Shown: in pieces, positions 8,790-16,914 of the stretch
Layout: every line of letters starts with the position of its first letter
How positions within the stretch are numbered: position 1 is the first letter of the stretch
DNA from: Prosthecodimorpha staleyi
Lineage (GTDB): Bacteria > Pseudomonadota > Alphaproteobacteria > Rhizobiales > Ancalomicrobiaceae
Assembly (NCBI RefSeq): GCF_018729455.1
Contig: NZ_JAHHZF010000010.1
Coordinates: forward strand, 194,122 to 258,121
Direction: 5' to 3'
Length of the DNA stretch: 64,000 bases
Notes under the pieces: generated by a model
Databases searched by the model: none
Told to the model about the DNA's origin: nothing
The model's input: the letters and a program-made list of their open reading frames with translations, nothing else
Position numbers and translations under genes: made by a program

Positions 8790-9791
8790 TCACTCGGCCG
8801 CGACGCGCCAGGCCGCCGCCTGACGCTGCCGGCGCTTGTCGGCATGGGCGAGCGCCGCCTCGCGCACCCAGGCGCCGTCGGCCTCGGCCTTGCGCTTGGC
8901 GGCCAGGCGCTGCCGGTTGCACGGGCCGTCGCCGGCGACCACGCGGGCGAACTCGCTCCAGTCGATCTCGCCATGCTGCCAATGGCCGGTCGCCTCGTCG
9001 AAGGCGAGGTCCGGGTCGGGGAAGGTCAGGCCCAGGAAATGGCCCTGCGGCACGGTCGCGTCGATGAATTTCTGGCGCAGCTCGTCATTGCTGAAGCGCT
9101 TGATCTTCCAGGCCATGGTCTGGCCGGAATGGACCGACTCCGTGTCGGACGGCCCGAACATCATCAGGCTCGGCCACCACCAGCGATTCAGCGCGTCCTG
9201 CGCCATGGCCTTCTGCTCCGGCGTGCCGCGGCACAGCGTCAGCATCAGCTCGTAGCCCTGGCGCTGGTGAAAGCTCTCCTCCTTGCAGACGCGGATCATC
9301 GCGCGCGCATAGGGGCCGTAGGAGCAGCGGCAGAGCGGGATCTGGTTCATGATCGCCGCGCCGTCGACCAGCCAGCCGATCGCGCCGATATCGGCCCAGT
9401 TCAACGTCGGATAGTTGAAGATCGAGGAATATTTCGCCTTGCCGGAGACGAGCTGCTCGACCAGTTCCTCGCGGCTGACGCCGAGCGTCTCGGCGGCGGC
9501 ATAGAGATACATGCCGTGGCCGCCTTCGTCCTGGACCTTGGCCAGCAGCGCAGCCTTGCGACGCAGCGACGGGGCGCGCGTGATCCAGTTGCCCTCTGGC
9601 TGCATGCCGATGATCTCGGAATGGGCATGCTGGGAGATCTGCCGCACCAGCGTCCGGCGATAGGCCGCCGGCATCCAGTCGTTCGGCTCGATCTTCTCCT
9701 CGGCGTCGATGCGGGCCTGGAAGCGGGCTTCGAGGACCGAATCCTCGGCGGCGGCCTGCGGGTCGAGCGTGTTCAGCGCCTGGGTATACAT
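8790..9791 (-). CDS. paaA: Phenylacetyl-CoA epoxidase, catalytic subunit PaaA
   Basis: Bacterial multicomponent monooxygenase that epoxidises the ring of phenylacetyl-CoA, the key step of aerobic phenylacetate breakdown. The diiron ligands are visible in two E-x2-H pairs: Glu89/His92 in QDEGGHG and Glu172/His175 in VCKEESFH, with Glu59 in HSEII as a further ligand. The 333 residues are slightly longer than E. coli PaaA, with a Lys/Arg-rich C-terminal tail. A GAGGAGGA ribosome site precedes the ATG. It is the first gene of paaABCDE, directly downstream of a strong promoter-like sequence. Confidence 0.96.
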   Translation of the reverse strand: MYTQALNTLDPQAAAEDSVLEARFQARIDAEEKIEPNDWMPAAYRRTLVRQISQHAHSEIIGMQPEGNWITRAPSLRRKAALLAKVQDEGGHGMYLYAAAETLGVSREELVEQLVSGKAKYSSIFNYPTLNWADIGAIGWLVDGAAIMNQIPLCRCSYGPYARAMIRVCKEESFHQRQGYELMLTLCRGTPEQKAMAQDALNRWWWPSLMMFGPSDTESVHSGQTMAWKIKRFSNDELRQKFIDATVPQGHFLGLTFPDPDLAFDEATGHWQHGEIDWSEFARVVAGDGPCNRQRLAAKRKAEADGAWVREAALAHADKRRQRQAAAWRVAAE

Positions 9792-9835
9792 GGGCGTCCT
9801 CCTCGCCTGCCGCCTGTCCCCGGCGACCTGGAATT

Positions 9836-9883
9836 AGTATATGTCACGAAATTTCGATCTTCAAGCGGTTTTCTGTAACATAT
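9836..9883 (-). promoter_or_regulatory. paaA promoter with overlapping operator
   Basis: Reading toward paaA, TTGAAG (9864-9859) and TATACT (9841-9836) are separated by exactly 17 bases, a near-consensus sigma-70 promoter. The inverted half-sites ATATGTCAC (9839-9847) and GTAACATAT (9875-9883) match at eight of nine positions and bracket it; the first overlaps the -10 box. The perfect palindrome CGAAATTTCG (9847-9856) lies in the spacer. This is a plausible binding site for PaaX, encoded just upstream, with phenylacetyl-CoA as the expected inducer. Confidence 0.7.
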
Positions 9884-9938
9884 CGACACCCGCGGACAGG
9901 CGCCCTCGGCAGTGGGCGCCGGCATTCAGATCGACAGA

Positions 9939-10877
9939 TCAGACCGGAGGGAAGCGGCGGGCGAGGCGGTCGTCCGGCGGCGGCAGAGGGCCGTCGAGGC
10001 TCTTCGCCTCGCGATCGAGCCAGGCCTCGGCGGGCGCCAGCACGCGGCCGTAGAGTCGCCCGGCCAGCGCACGGGCGGCCCGGCCCGGCCAGTCGGCGGG
10101 CAGGATTTCGGCCGGCAGCAGCGGGTCGCGCAGGGCGAGGCGGCGGAATTCGTGCACCACCGCGATCCGGACCGCCAGCGCCTCGATCGCCACCAGGTCG
10201 GGACCCGCCGCGACGGCCGCCTCGACGGCCGAAAAATCGGCCAGGAACTGCCGGTAGGCCTGCGCCACGCCTTCGAGCGGCCAGAGCCCGGCGGCATAGC
10301 GCGGCGCTTCCGCGGGCGGTCCGGCGGCGTCCAGGCAGGCGCAGGCCGCCAGATCGGGCAGGCGGCCGGAATAGAGCCGGCCGTCCGCGCCGAGCGGCGC
10401 CATGGCGAGGCCGGGCGCGACCAGCGCGAAGCCCTGCCGGATCAGGGCCGCGCGGGTCTCCGCCAACGCCTCGCCGGCCGGCGCCAGGAAGGCGAGCCGC
10501 CAGCGCCCGTCCCAGGGCCGCTCGACGAAACGATAGATCTGCGGCGCGACGCGACGGGTATCGGCCTCCGCGGCCGGGCTGAGCGAGGCGAAGCTGTTGC
10601 GCCCGACGCGGATGCGCTCGAGCAGGCCGTCGGCGGCGAGCCGGGTCAGCGCGGTGCGCACGACGCCGGCATCGAGCCCGAGCGATCCGGCCATGTCCTG
10701 CAGGCTGCCGACCCCGATCGAGCCGCCGCGCGGCGAGATGCAATCGCCGAACATGGTGACGATCAGCGACCAGGCGCGGATCGGCGTGCGCCGGTGCAGC
10801 ACTTCAAGCGCCAGCGCAAGGGCCGGATGGCGGATGGCCGGCAGCACGGCGCCGACCGGCAGGGCGCGCTCAGGCAC
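9939..10877 (-). CDS. paaX: PaaX-family transcriptional regulator
   Basis: GntR-like repressor of phenylacetate genes that senses phenylacetyl-CoA in better-studied bacteria. The 312-residue protein has a winged helix-turn-helix near residues 45-100 (FGDCISPRGG, VGSLQDMAGSLGLDAGVVRTALTRLAADGLLER), then the PaaX central and C-terminal domains (RWRLAFLAP, EFRRLALRDPLLPAEILPADWPG). It starts with GTG inside the last codons of coaBC, an eight-base overlap that suggests translational coupling. It lies upstream of paaA on the same strand. Confidence 0.92.
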   Translation of the reverse strand: MPERALPVGAVLPAIRHPALALALEVLHRRTPIRAWSLIVTMFGDCISPRGGSIGVGSLQDMAGSLGLDAGVVRTALTRLAADGLLERIRVGRNSFASLSPAAEADTRRVAPQIYRFVERPWDGRWRLAFLAPAGEALAETRAALIRQGFALVAPGLAMAPLGADGRLYSGRLPDLAACACLDAAGPPAEAPRYAAGLWPLEGVAQAYRQFLADFSAVEAAVAAGPDLVAIEALAVRIAVVHEFRRLALRDPLLPAEILPADWPGRAARALAGRLYGRVLAPAEAWLDREAKSLDGPLPPPDDRLARRFPPV

Positions 10878-12129
10878 GGCCGAGCCTGTCGGCGATCAGG
10901 GCGACGATGCGGTCGGCGACCGCCGCCTTGGGCAGGTCCGGCCAGTCCTCGATGCCCTCGCGCGCGACGATCCGCACGGTGTTGCGATCTCCGCCCATGA
11001 TGCCGGTCTCCGGCGACACGTCGTTGGCGACGATCAGGTCGGCGCCCTTGCGCTCGAGCTTGGCGGTGGCATTGGCGATCAGGTTCTCGGTCTCCGCCGC
11101 GAAGCCGACGACGAGGCGCGGCCGCAGCGTCGGGTGCCGGCCGACCGTGGCCAGGATGTCGGGATTCTCGACCAGATTCAGGGCGGGCGCCCCGGCCGGC
11201 CCCTTCTTGATCTTCTCGTCGGCCTCCGACGCCACGCGCCAGTCGGCGACCGCCGCCGCCATCACGGCCACGTCGGCGGGAAGCGCGGCCTCGACGGCGG
11301 CCAGCATCTCGCGCGCGGTCTCGACATGCACCACCATGACGCCGGGCGGGTCGGCGATGGTCACCGGGCCGGCGACCAGCACGACGGTCGCGCCGGCCGC
11401 GGCGGCCGCGGCCGCAATGGCATGGCCCTGCTTGCCGGAGGAACGGTTGGCGATGTAGCGGACCGGATCGATCGGTTCGTGGGTCGGCCCGGAGGTGATC
11501 ACGATGCGCCGGCCGGCAAGCGGACCCGGCCGCGTCGCGATGGCCGGATCGGCGGCGAGCAGCGCCTGTCCGGGGAGGCGCCGCGGCGACAGCATGGCCT
11601 CGATGGCGGCCAGGATCTCCATCGGCTCGGCCATCCGGCCGGGACCGAATTCGCCCCGCTCGGCCATGGCGCCGACATTCGGACCGACCATCGCGATGCC
11701 GTCCGCGGCCAACCGGTCGCGATTGCGGCGGGTCGCCGGGTGGTCCCACATGCGCGGATTCATGGCCGGCGCGACCAGCACCGGCTTGTCGGTGGCGAGC
11801 AGGATGTTGGCGGCGAGGTCGTCACAGATCCCGTTGGCCATCTTGGCGATAAGATTGGCGGTCGCCGGCGCGACCACGATCAGATCGGCCTCGCGCGACA
11901 GGCGGATATGGCCGATCTCGTGCTCGGCGGTCAGGTCGAACAGGTCCGCATGGACCCGGTCCTCGGTCAGCGCCCCAACCGAGAGCGGGGTGACGAATTC
12001 CTTCGCCGCCGCGGTCATCACCGCGCGCACCTTGGCGCCGCGCTCCTTCAGCCGCCGGATCAGGTCCAGCACCTTGTAGGCGGCGATGCCGCCGCCGATG
12101 ATCAGTAGAATGCGCTTGCCCTGCAGCAT
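10870..12129 (-). CDS. coaBC: Bifunctional phosphopantothenoylcysteine decarboxylase / phosphopantothenate-cysteine ligase
   Basis: Carries out the second and third steps of CoA synthesis. The N-terminal flavoprotein CoaC half runs from GKRILLIIGGGIAAYK to about residue 185 and includes PAMNPRMW; the CoaB half follows from RRIVITSGPTHEPIDPVRYIANRSSGKQG. At 419 residues its length is normal. The CoaC segment corresponding to the E. coli catalytic cysteine reads AERGEFGPGRMAEP, without cysteine; I recall this as a variant found in other alphaproteobacteria. The ATG is preceded by GGAG at five bases. paaX overlaps its end. Confidence 0.95.
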   Translation of the reverse strand: MLQGKRILLIIGGGIAAYKVLDLIRRLKERGAKVRAVMTAAAKEFVTPLSVGALTEDRVHADLFDLTAEHEIGHIRLSREADLIVVAPATANLIAKMANGICDDLAANILLATDKPVLVAPAMNPRMWDHPATRRNRDRLAADGIAMVGPNVGAMAERGEFGPGRMAEPMEILAAIEAMLSPRRLPGQALLAADPAIATRPGPLAGRRIVITSGPTHEPIDPVRYIANRSSGKQGHAIAAAAAAAGATVVLVAGPVTIADPPGVMVVHVETAREMLAAVEAALPADVAVMAAAVADWRVASEADEKIKKGPAGAPALNLVENPDILATVGRHPTLRPRLVVGFAAETENLIANATAKLERKGADLIVANDVSPETGIMGGDRNTVRIVAREGIEDWPDLPKAAVADRIVALIADRLGRA

Positions 12130-12298
12130 CGTCGCTCCGGTTCGGCCGGGAGTTCGCGGGCGCGCATCATAATGCGGTTCGGGGCTTGGTGGAAACCGGA
12201 TCGCCATCCGGACGCCCATCGAAACAACAGCTTGCTCCCCATCGACGATCATCCGCAAAGCCGCGGCGCGGCCGGCAGCATCGACAGGTTTGCGCCCC

Positions 12299-13513
12299 TC
12301 ACGCGTTGGCGAGGATCATGTTGCGGACGTTGGGATAGATCTGGCCTTCCCATTTGCGGCCGGAGAAGACGCCGTAATGGCCGACGCCGGCCTGCATGTG
12401 GTGGCGCTTCAGGAAGGGGCGCAGGCTGGAACAGAGGTCGTGGGCAGCGACCGTCTGGCCGAGCGCGCAGATGTCGTCGCGCTCGCCCTCGACGGTCAGC
12501 AGCGCGGTGCGCCGGATCGCCTTCGGATTGACCGTGCGGCCGCGGAAGGTCAGCTCGCCCTTGGCGAGCAGGGCGCGCTGGAACACGAAATCGACCGTCT
12601 CGATGTAGAATTCCGCCGGCAGGTCGAGGACCGCAAAATATTCGTCGTAGAAGGTCTTGATCGCCTCGGCCTCGGCGGTCTCGCCGCGCGCCAGATGATC
12701 GTACAAAGCCTGGTGCTGCTTGACGTGGCGCTCCATGTTCATGGTCATGAAGGCCATCAGCTGGATGAAACCGGGATAGACCCGCCGCCCGCCGCCGCGA
12801 TGGCGCGCCGGCACGCTGGCGAGCAGCGTGTCCTCGAACCAGCGGATCGGTTTCGAGGTGGCCAGTTCGTTGACCTTGGTCGGGTTGATGCGGGTATCGA
12901 CCGGCCCGGCCATCAGCGTCATGGTCTTCGGCGTCGCCGGATTGTCGTCCTCGGCCATGATGGCGGTGGCGGCCAGCACCTGGACGCAGGGCTGGCAGAC
13001 GGCGATCACGTTGGCGCCGGGGCCGAGCACCTCCAGGAAGCGGATGACGTGCTCGACATAGTCCTCAAAGCCGAAGCGGCCGGCCGAGACCGGCACGTCG
13101 CGGGCATTGTGCCAGTCGGTGATGTAGACGTCATGATCGGCCAGCAGGGTGCGCACGGTGGCGCGCAGCAGCGTGGCGAAATGGCCCGACAGCGGCGCCA
13201 CGAGCAGCACCTTGGGCTGGACGATGTCGACATCCTTGCGGAAGCGCAGCAGCGTGCCGAACGGCGTCGAGAAGGTCGCCTCCTCGGTGACCGTCGCCTC
13301 GCGGTTGCCGGTGGTCACGGCGGTGATGCCGTAGTCCGGCCGGTGATGCGACATCCGCATCCGGCTGACCATTTCCCATTGGGCTGCCATGCGCCGTGAT
13401 CCCGGCAGTCCCCCGGCGCGCGCCCAGTCGCCCCAATAGTCGAGCGCTCCGGCCGCCGCGGCACGGATCGGCTCCATCAGGTCGTCCTGGCACTGGTAGG
13501 CGAAATAGAGCAT
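12299..13513 (-). CDS. phaZ: Intracellular polyhydroxyalkanoate depolymerase
   Basis: Mobilises stored polyhydroxybutyrate granules. The 404 residues fit the PhaZ family: N-terminal YQCQDDLMEPIRAAA, an alpha/beta-hydrolase core beginning KVLLVAPLSGHFATLLR, and the PHB depolymerase C-terminal domain (KGELTFRGRTVNPKAIRRTALLTVEGERDD and the catalytic-histidine region HYGVFSGRKWEGQIYP). The nucleophile box is VCQPCV near residues 172-177, with cysteine instead of serine, as known for this class. ATG 13513 was chosen over an in-frame TTG nine bases upstream. Confidence 0.93.
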   Translation of the reverse strand: MLYFAYQCQDDLMEPIRAAAAGALDYWGDWARAGGLPGSRRMAAQWEMVSRMRMSHHRPDYGITAVTTGNREATVTEEATFSTPFGTLLRFRKDVDIVQPKVLLVAPLSGHFATLLRATVRTLLADHDVYITDWHNARDVPVSAGRFGFEDYVEHVIRFLEVLGPGANVIAVCQPCVQVLAATAIMAEDDNPATPKTMTLMAGPVDTRINPTKVNELATSKPIRWFEDTLLASVPARHRGGGRRVYPGFIQLMAFMTMNMERHVKQHQALYDHLARGETAEAEAIKTFYDEYFAVLDLPAEFYIETVDFVFQRALLAKGELTFRGRTVNPKAIRRTALLTVEGERDDICALGQTVAAHDLCSSLRPFLKRHHMQAGVGHYGVFSGRKWEGQIYPNVRNMILANA

Positions 13514-13696
13514 CCGGCCCAACCCCCTGGAGCGCCCGGCGTCCGGCGGACGCTGTCGGGCGATCTACCGATATGATGCCGCAGCAGGTTTCCGTGGCCC
13601 GGCGATCCCGCCCGGCCGCCGGGTGTTGCGGCGTCAGACCCGCGCTTACGCATTTGCCCGCTGGTCTCATGTGGAAACGCTAGTGCAATTCTTTTT

Positions 13697-13720
13697 GCGC
13701 TGCGAGATAATTCTCAGCGC
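13697..13720. promoter_or_regulatory. Imperfect palindrome in the phaZ-GST divergent spacer
   Basis: GCGCTGcGAGA and TCTCaGCGC form an inverted repeat around TAAT, in an AT-richer patch that contains GATAAT, a -10-like box. It lies about 60 bases before the GST start and could be an operator, or the hairpin of a leader transcript. The assignment is tentative. Confidence 0.35.
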
Positions 13721-13782
13721 ACCTGCTCACACGGGCGCAGCGCGGCGCGAGGGCACGGGGCCACCGCCACCAGGGGAACGAC

Positions 13783-14439
13783 ATGGCACGGGCGACACTG
13801 ACCATTTCGAGCAAGAACTATTCGTCCTGGTCGCTGCGCGGCTGGCTGCTCTGCCGGATGGCCGGCCTCGACGTGCAGGAACAGGTGATGCCGCTCGACG
13901 ATCCGTCGACCAAGGCCGAACTGCTGCTTCTGTCGCCGTCCTTCCTGGTGCCCTGCCTGACCCATGACGGCGCCCGGGTCTGGGATACGCTGGCGATCGC
14001 CGAATATCTGGCGGAGCTGAAGCCCAAGGCCGGCATCCTGCCGTCCGACCGCATCCAGCGCGCCCATTGCCGCGCGATCGCCGGCGAAATGCATTCCGGC
14101 TTCTACAATCTGCGCTCCGCCCTGCCGATGAATCTTCGAGCCCACTATCCCGACTTCAAGGTCTGGAACGGCGCGCTGCCGGACATCGACCGGATCGTCA
14201 CCATCTGGCGCGAATGCCTGACGGCCTCCGGCGGGCCGTTCCTGTTCGGCGCCAAGCCGACCGTCGCCGACGCCATGTACGCGCCGGTCTGCACCCGCTT
14301 CGTCACCTACGACGTGAAGCTGGATGCGCCCTGCAAGGCCTATTGCCAGACCATCCTGGCCTGGGCACCGATGGCGGAATGGATCGCGGCGGCCAAGTCC
14401 GAGCCGGAGGAACTGGAAGAACTCGACGTCGAATTCTGA
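13783..14439 (+). CDS. Glutathione S-transferase family protein
   Basis: A cytosolic protein of 218 residues. The N-terminal thioredoxin-like domain opens with TISSKNYSSWSLRGWLL, where the serine pair is typical of this bacterial zeta/beta-like GST group. It continues through SPSFLVPCL and VWDTLAIAEYL (the glutathione-binding Ser-rich loop is replaced by DTLAI, as in the group). The helical C-terminal domain carries FLFGAKPTVADAMYAP, the N-capping/hydrophobic staple motif. Substrate unknown. GGGGA lies before the ATG. It is divergent from phaZ. Confidence 0.88.
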   Translation: MARATLTISSKNYSSWSLRGWLLCRMAGLDVQEQVMPLDDPSTKAELLLLSPSFLVPCLTHDGARVWDTLAIAEYLAELKPKAGILPSDRIQRAHCRAIAGEMHSGFYNLRSALPMNLRAHYPDFKVWNGALPDIDRIVTIWRECLTASGGPFLFGAKPTVADAMYAPVCTRFVTYDVKLDAPCKAYCQTILAWAPMAEWIAAAKSEPEELEELDVEF

Positions 14440-14883
14440 GCACCGGGCCGCAGCAAAGGCCCGGCCCATCGGGGCTTGGCCAAGTCCCGGCCTGGCGGGG
14501 CCAGACCAGTCCGCCGATATTTCGTCCCGCCGGCATGCCCACCTCCGAACCTTTTCGCCGCTCGCGGGTTGATGATCAGCGGCGAAGGCGAGGCCCTTTC
14601 GCCCCGGTCTCGCTGTTCCTATCCGGGTGCGCCCTGCCGACCCAATGGCGTGCCCGCTTCCTCCCGGCACCTTCCTGATTCTCAAAGCCTTTTCCTGACG
14701 GCACGGCCGGCGGCACACCCATTGGCCGCGGTGCGGTCGCCCTCCGATACACGAAGCCCGACCCGCGCGGCGACCGCGCGCCCCCCTGGGATCGCGACCG
14801 CCATCCGGCCGCCACCGCACGCACGCCTCGCCAAGCTCCCATCGCCGGTCGACCGGCCGCCGCTTTCCGACAAGGACGTCACC
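14440..14883. other. Intergenic region without a recognised gene
   Basis: A 444-base spacer between the GST and the phasin-like gene. Right after the GST stop, CCGGGCC and GGCCCGG (14443-14464) can form a seven-pair stem with an eight-base loop but without a T-tract. No coding frame with natural composition and no RNA gene is visible. Confidence 0.5.
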
Positions 14884-15243
14884 ATGGATCCCTGGACCCG
14901 CCTGTTCTTCGACACGACGCGCTTCATGATGGGTGCGCAGGCGGCAAGCCTCAACGCCGCAGTGACCATCACGCATCGCCTGCCGCATTTCGCCGCCCTG
15001 GCCCTGAACCCGACCCGACCGCCGAGTGCGGAGGTCAAGCGCGCCGCCTCCGAGAAGATGACCGCCGCCTGGCAGGGCGCCCTCGCCGGCGGCGCGGCGG
15101 CACAACAACTGGCCATGGACTACGCCATGGGCCGCCTGCGTCCGGAACATCTGCCCGGCCGCTCGCTCGCCATCGCCGAGACGGCGCTCCGCCCGGCCCT
15201 CAAGCGCGTGCGCTCGAATGCCCGGCGGTTGACGCGAAGCTGA
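14884..15243 (+). CDS. Small helical protein, possibly phasin-like
   Basis: A 119-residue protein that appears almost entirely helical, alanine-rich and without cysteine. The amphipathic stretch LNAAVTITHRLPHFAALAL and the later EKMTAAWQGALAGGAAAQQL resemble granule-binding phasins in style, and a PHA depolymerase lies 1.4 kb away. This supports a storage-granule role only weakly. The C-terminus is basic (ALKRVRSNARRLTRS). ATG 14884 is the first start after a long stretch of non-coding-like composition; the frame stays open upstream. Confidence 0.55.
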   Translation: MDPWTRLFFDTTRFMMGAQAASLNAAVTITHRLPHFAALALNPTRPPSAEVKRAASEKMTAAWQGALAGGAAAQQLAMDYAMGRLRPEHLPGRSLAIAETALRPALKRVRSNARRLTRS

Positions 15244-15413
15244 TCGGTTCGAAGCCGGCCGACACGGCGACGACGCAGGAGACGGGGCACGGACAGGCCG
15301 GGACGTGGCCCCGATCGGCCGGCCCCGCCCTGCCCGTGCGCGTCGCGGGTATCCGCGCGCCCGGAGCGGCACGGAGATGACGCGCCTGCCCGGCAGGCCC
15401 GAATCCGAAGGAT

Positions 15414-15443
15414 TTGAAGTATTCCATAGTCCGAAATTAACAT
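15414..15443 (+). promoter_or_regulatory. Candidate sigma-70 promoter of the HD-GYP gene
   Basis: TTGAAG (15414-15419) and TAACAT (15438-15443) are 18 bases apart in an unusually AT-rich patch, about 55 bases before the HD-GYP start codon. No operator-like symmetry is seen. Confidence 0.5.
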
Positions 15444-15497
15444 TCCTGGGCAAGACTACCGCGCGTCGGCTCAAGACAAAGCGGGAGGCGCAGTCCG

Positions 15498-16880
15498 GTG
15501 AACCACACTTCCTTCCTGCCGGACCGCGCGCAGAACATTCCCTTGGCGGCTCTTCTGGGCGCCCTGAGCTATGCGCTCGACCTGACCGAGGGGCAACCGG
15601 TCGGCCATTGCGTTCGCTCGACCTGGATCGGCATGCAGGTCGGCCGCCGGATGGGGCTGCCGGAAGACCAGCTCTGGGACCTCTACTACACGATCCTGCT
15701 CAAGGACCTCGGCTGTTCCAGCAATGCGGCGCGCATCTGCGAACTCTACCTGTCCGACGACCTTGCCTTCAAGCGCGACGCCAAGACGATGGGGTCGAGC
15801 CTGCCCAAGGTGCTCGGCTTCATCCTGTCCCATACCGGCCGGCGCTCCGCCCTCGGCGACCGCCTACGCGCCCTGCTCAACATCATGCGCGAAGGCGAGA
15901 CCATCGTCGACGACCTGATCCAGACGCGCTGCCATCGCGGAGCGGCGATCGCCCGCAGCCTGCGCTTCCCCGCCGGCGTTTCCGAAGGAGTCCATTCGCT
16001 CGACGAGCACTGGGACGGCCAGGGCCGGCCGGACCGCCTCGCCGGCACGGCCATCCCGATCAACGCGCGGATCGCACTCCTCGCGCAGGTCGCCGACGTG
16101 TTCCACTCGGCGGCCGGCCGCGAGGCGTCGCTGACCGAAGTGCGCGCCCGCAAGGGCAACTGGCTCGACCCGGAGGCGGTCGCCTGTTTCGAAGCCGCCG
16201 CGGCCGACCCGGCCTTCTGGGCGACGCTGGCCTCGGAGGGCATCGCCGATGTGGTCTTCGCGCTGGCCCCGGCCCGGAGCACCATCACGGTCGACGAGGA
16301 CTATCTCGACGACATCGCCCGCGCCTTCGCGCAGATCGTCGATTCCAAGAGCCCGTTCACGTCCGGCCATTCGGAGCGCGTCGCGCTCTATGCCGATCTG
16401 ATCGCCGCCGAGATGGACTATCCGCCGGCGCGGCGACGCTGGCTGAAGCGGGCCGCCCTGCTGCACGATATCGGCAAGCTGGGCGTCTCCAATGCCATCC
16501 TCGACAAGAACGGCAAGCTCGACGACGAGGAATGGCGCCAGATGCGCCGCCACGCCGCCCTGTCGGAGGAGATCCTGTCGCGCGTGCCGGTCTTCTGCGA
16601 GATGGCCCGCATCGGCGGCGCCCATCACGAACGCCTCGACGGCAGGGGCTATCCGCGCGGATTGCGCGGCGACGAGATCGAGGAGGAGACGCGCATCGTC
16701 TCGGTCGCCGACGTGTTCGACGCCCTCACGGCGGACCGGCCCTACCGGGCGGCCATGCCGGTCGCGAAGGCTTTCGGAATCATGCGCGCCGATGCCGGAA
16801 CGGCCTTCGACCCGGCCTGCCTTGCCGCCCTGGAGCGGGCGATCCAGGCCTCCGAGGGCCGGCTCGCCCTCGTCGCCTGA
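15498..16880 (+). CDS. Tandem HD-GYP domain protein (cyclic di-GMP phosphodiesterase)
   Basis: Likely hydrolyses cyclic di-GMP in the cytosol. The C-terminal half of this 460-residue protein has a complete HD-GYP set: GHSERVALYAD near 290, LLHDIGKLG at 321-329 (His323, Asp324), the HH pair at 376-377 and LDGRGYPRGL at 380-389. The N-terminal half is a second, degenerate copy: LLKDLG stands where LLHDIG should be and HWDGQGRP mirrors the GYP loop, so it is probably a regulatory domain. There is no membrane segment or known sensor domain. The start is GTG, with GGGAGG about 12 bases before it. It converges on a histidine kinase gene. Confidence 0.9.
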   Translation: MNHTSFLPDRAQNIPLAALLGALSYALDLTEGQPVGHCVRSTWIGMQVGRRMGLPEDQLWDLYYTILLKDLGCSSNAARICELYLSDDLAFKRDAKTMGSSLPKVLGFILSHTGRRSALGDRLRALLNIMREGETIVDDLIQTRCHRGAAIARSLRFPAGVSEGVHSLDEHWDGQGRPDRLAGTAIPINARIALLAQVADVFHSAAGREASLTEVRARKGNWLDPEAVACFEAAAADPAFWATLASEGIADVVFALAPARSTITVDEDYLDDIARAFAQIVDSKSPFTSGHSERVALYADLIAAEMDYPPARRRWLKRAALLHDIGKLGVSNAILDKNGKLDDEEWRQMRRHAALSEEILSRVPVFCEMARIGGAHHERLDGRGYPRGLRGDEIEEETRIVSVADVFDALTADRPYRAAMPVAKAFGIMRADAGTAFDPACLAALERAIQASEGRLALVA

Positions 16881-16893
16881 TCGCGGCGGCGGC

Positions 16894-16907
16894 CTGCGGG
16901 GCCGCAG
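16894..16907. terminator. Weak hairpin between convergent genes
   Basis: CTGCG and CGCAG form a short stem with loop GGGC in the 34 bases between the HD-GYP gene and the histidine kinase gene. No T-tract follows, so termination here is uncertain. Confidence 0.25.
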
Positions 16908-16914
16908 ACGCGGA

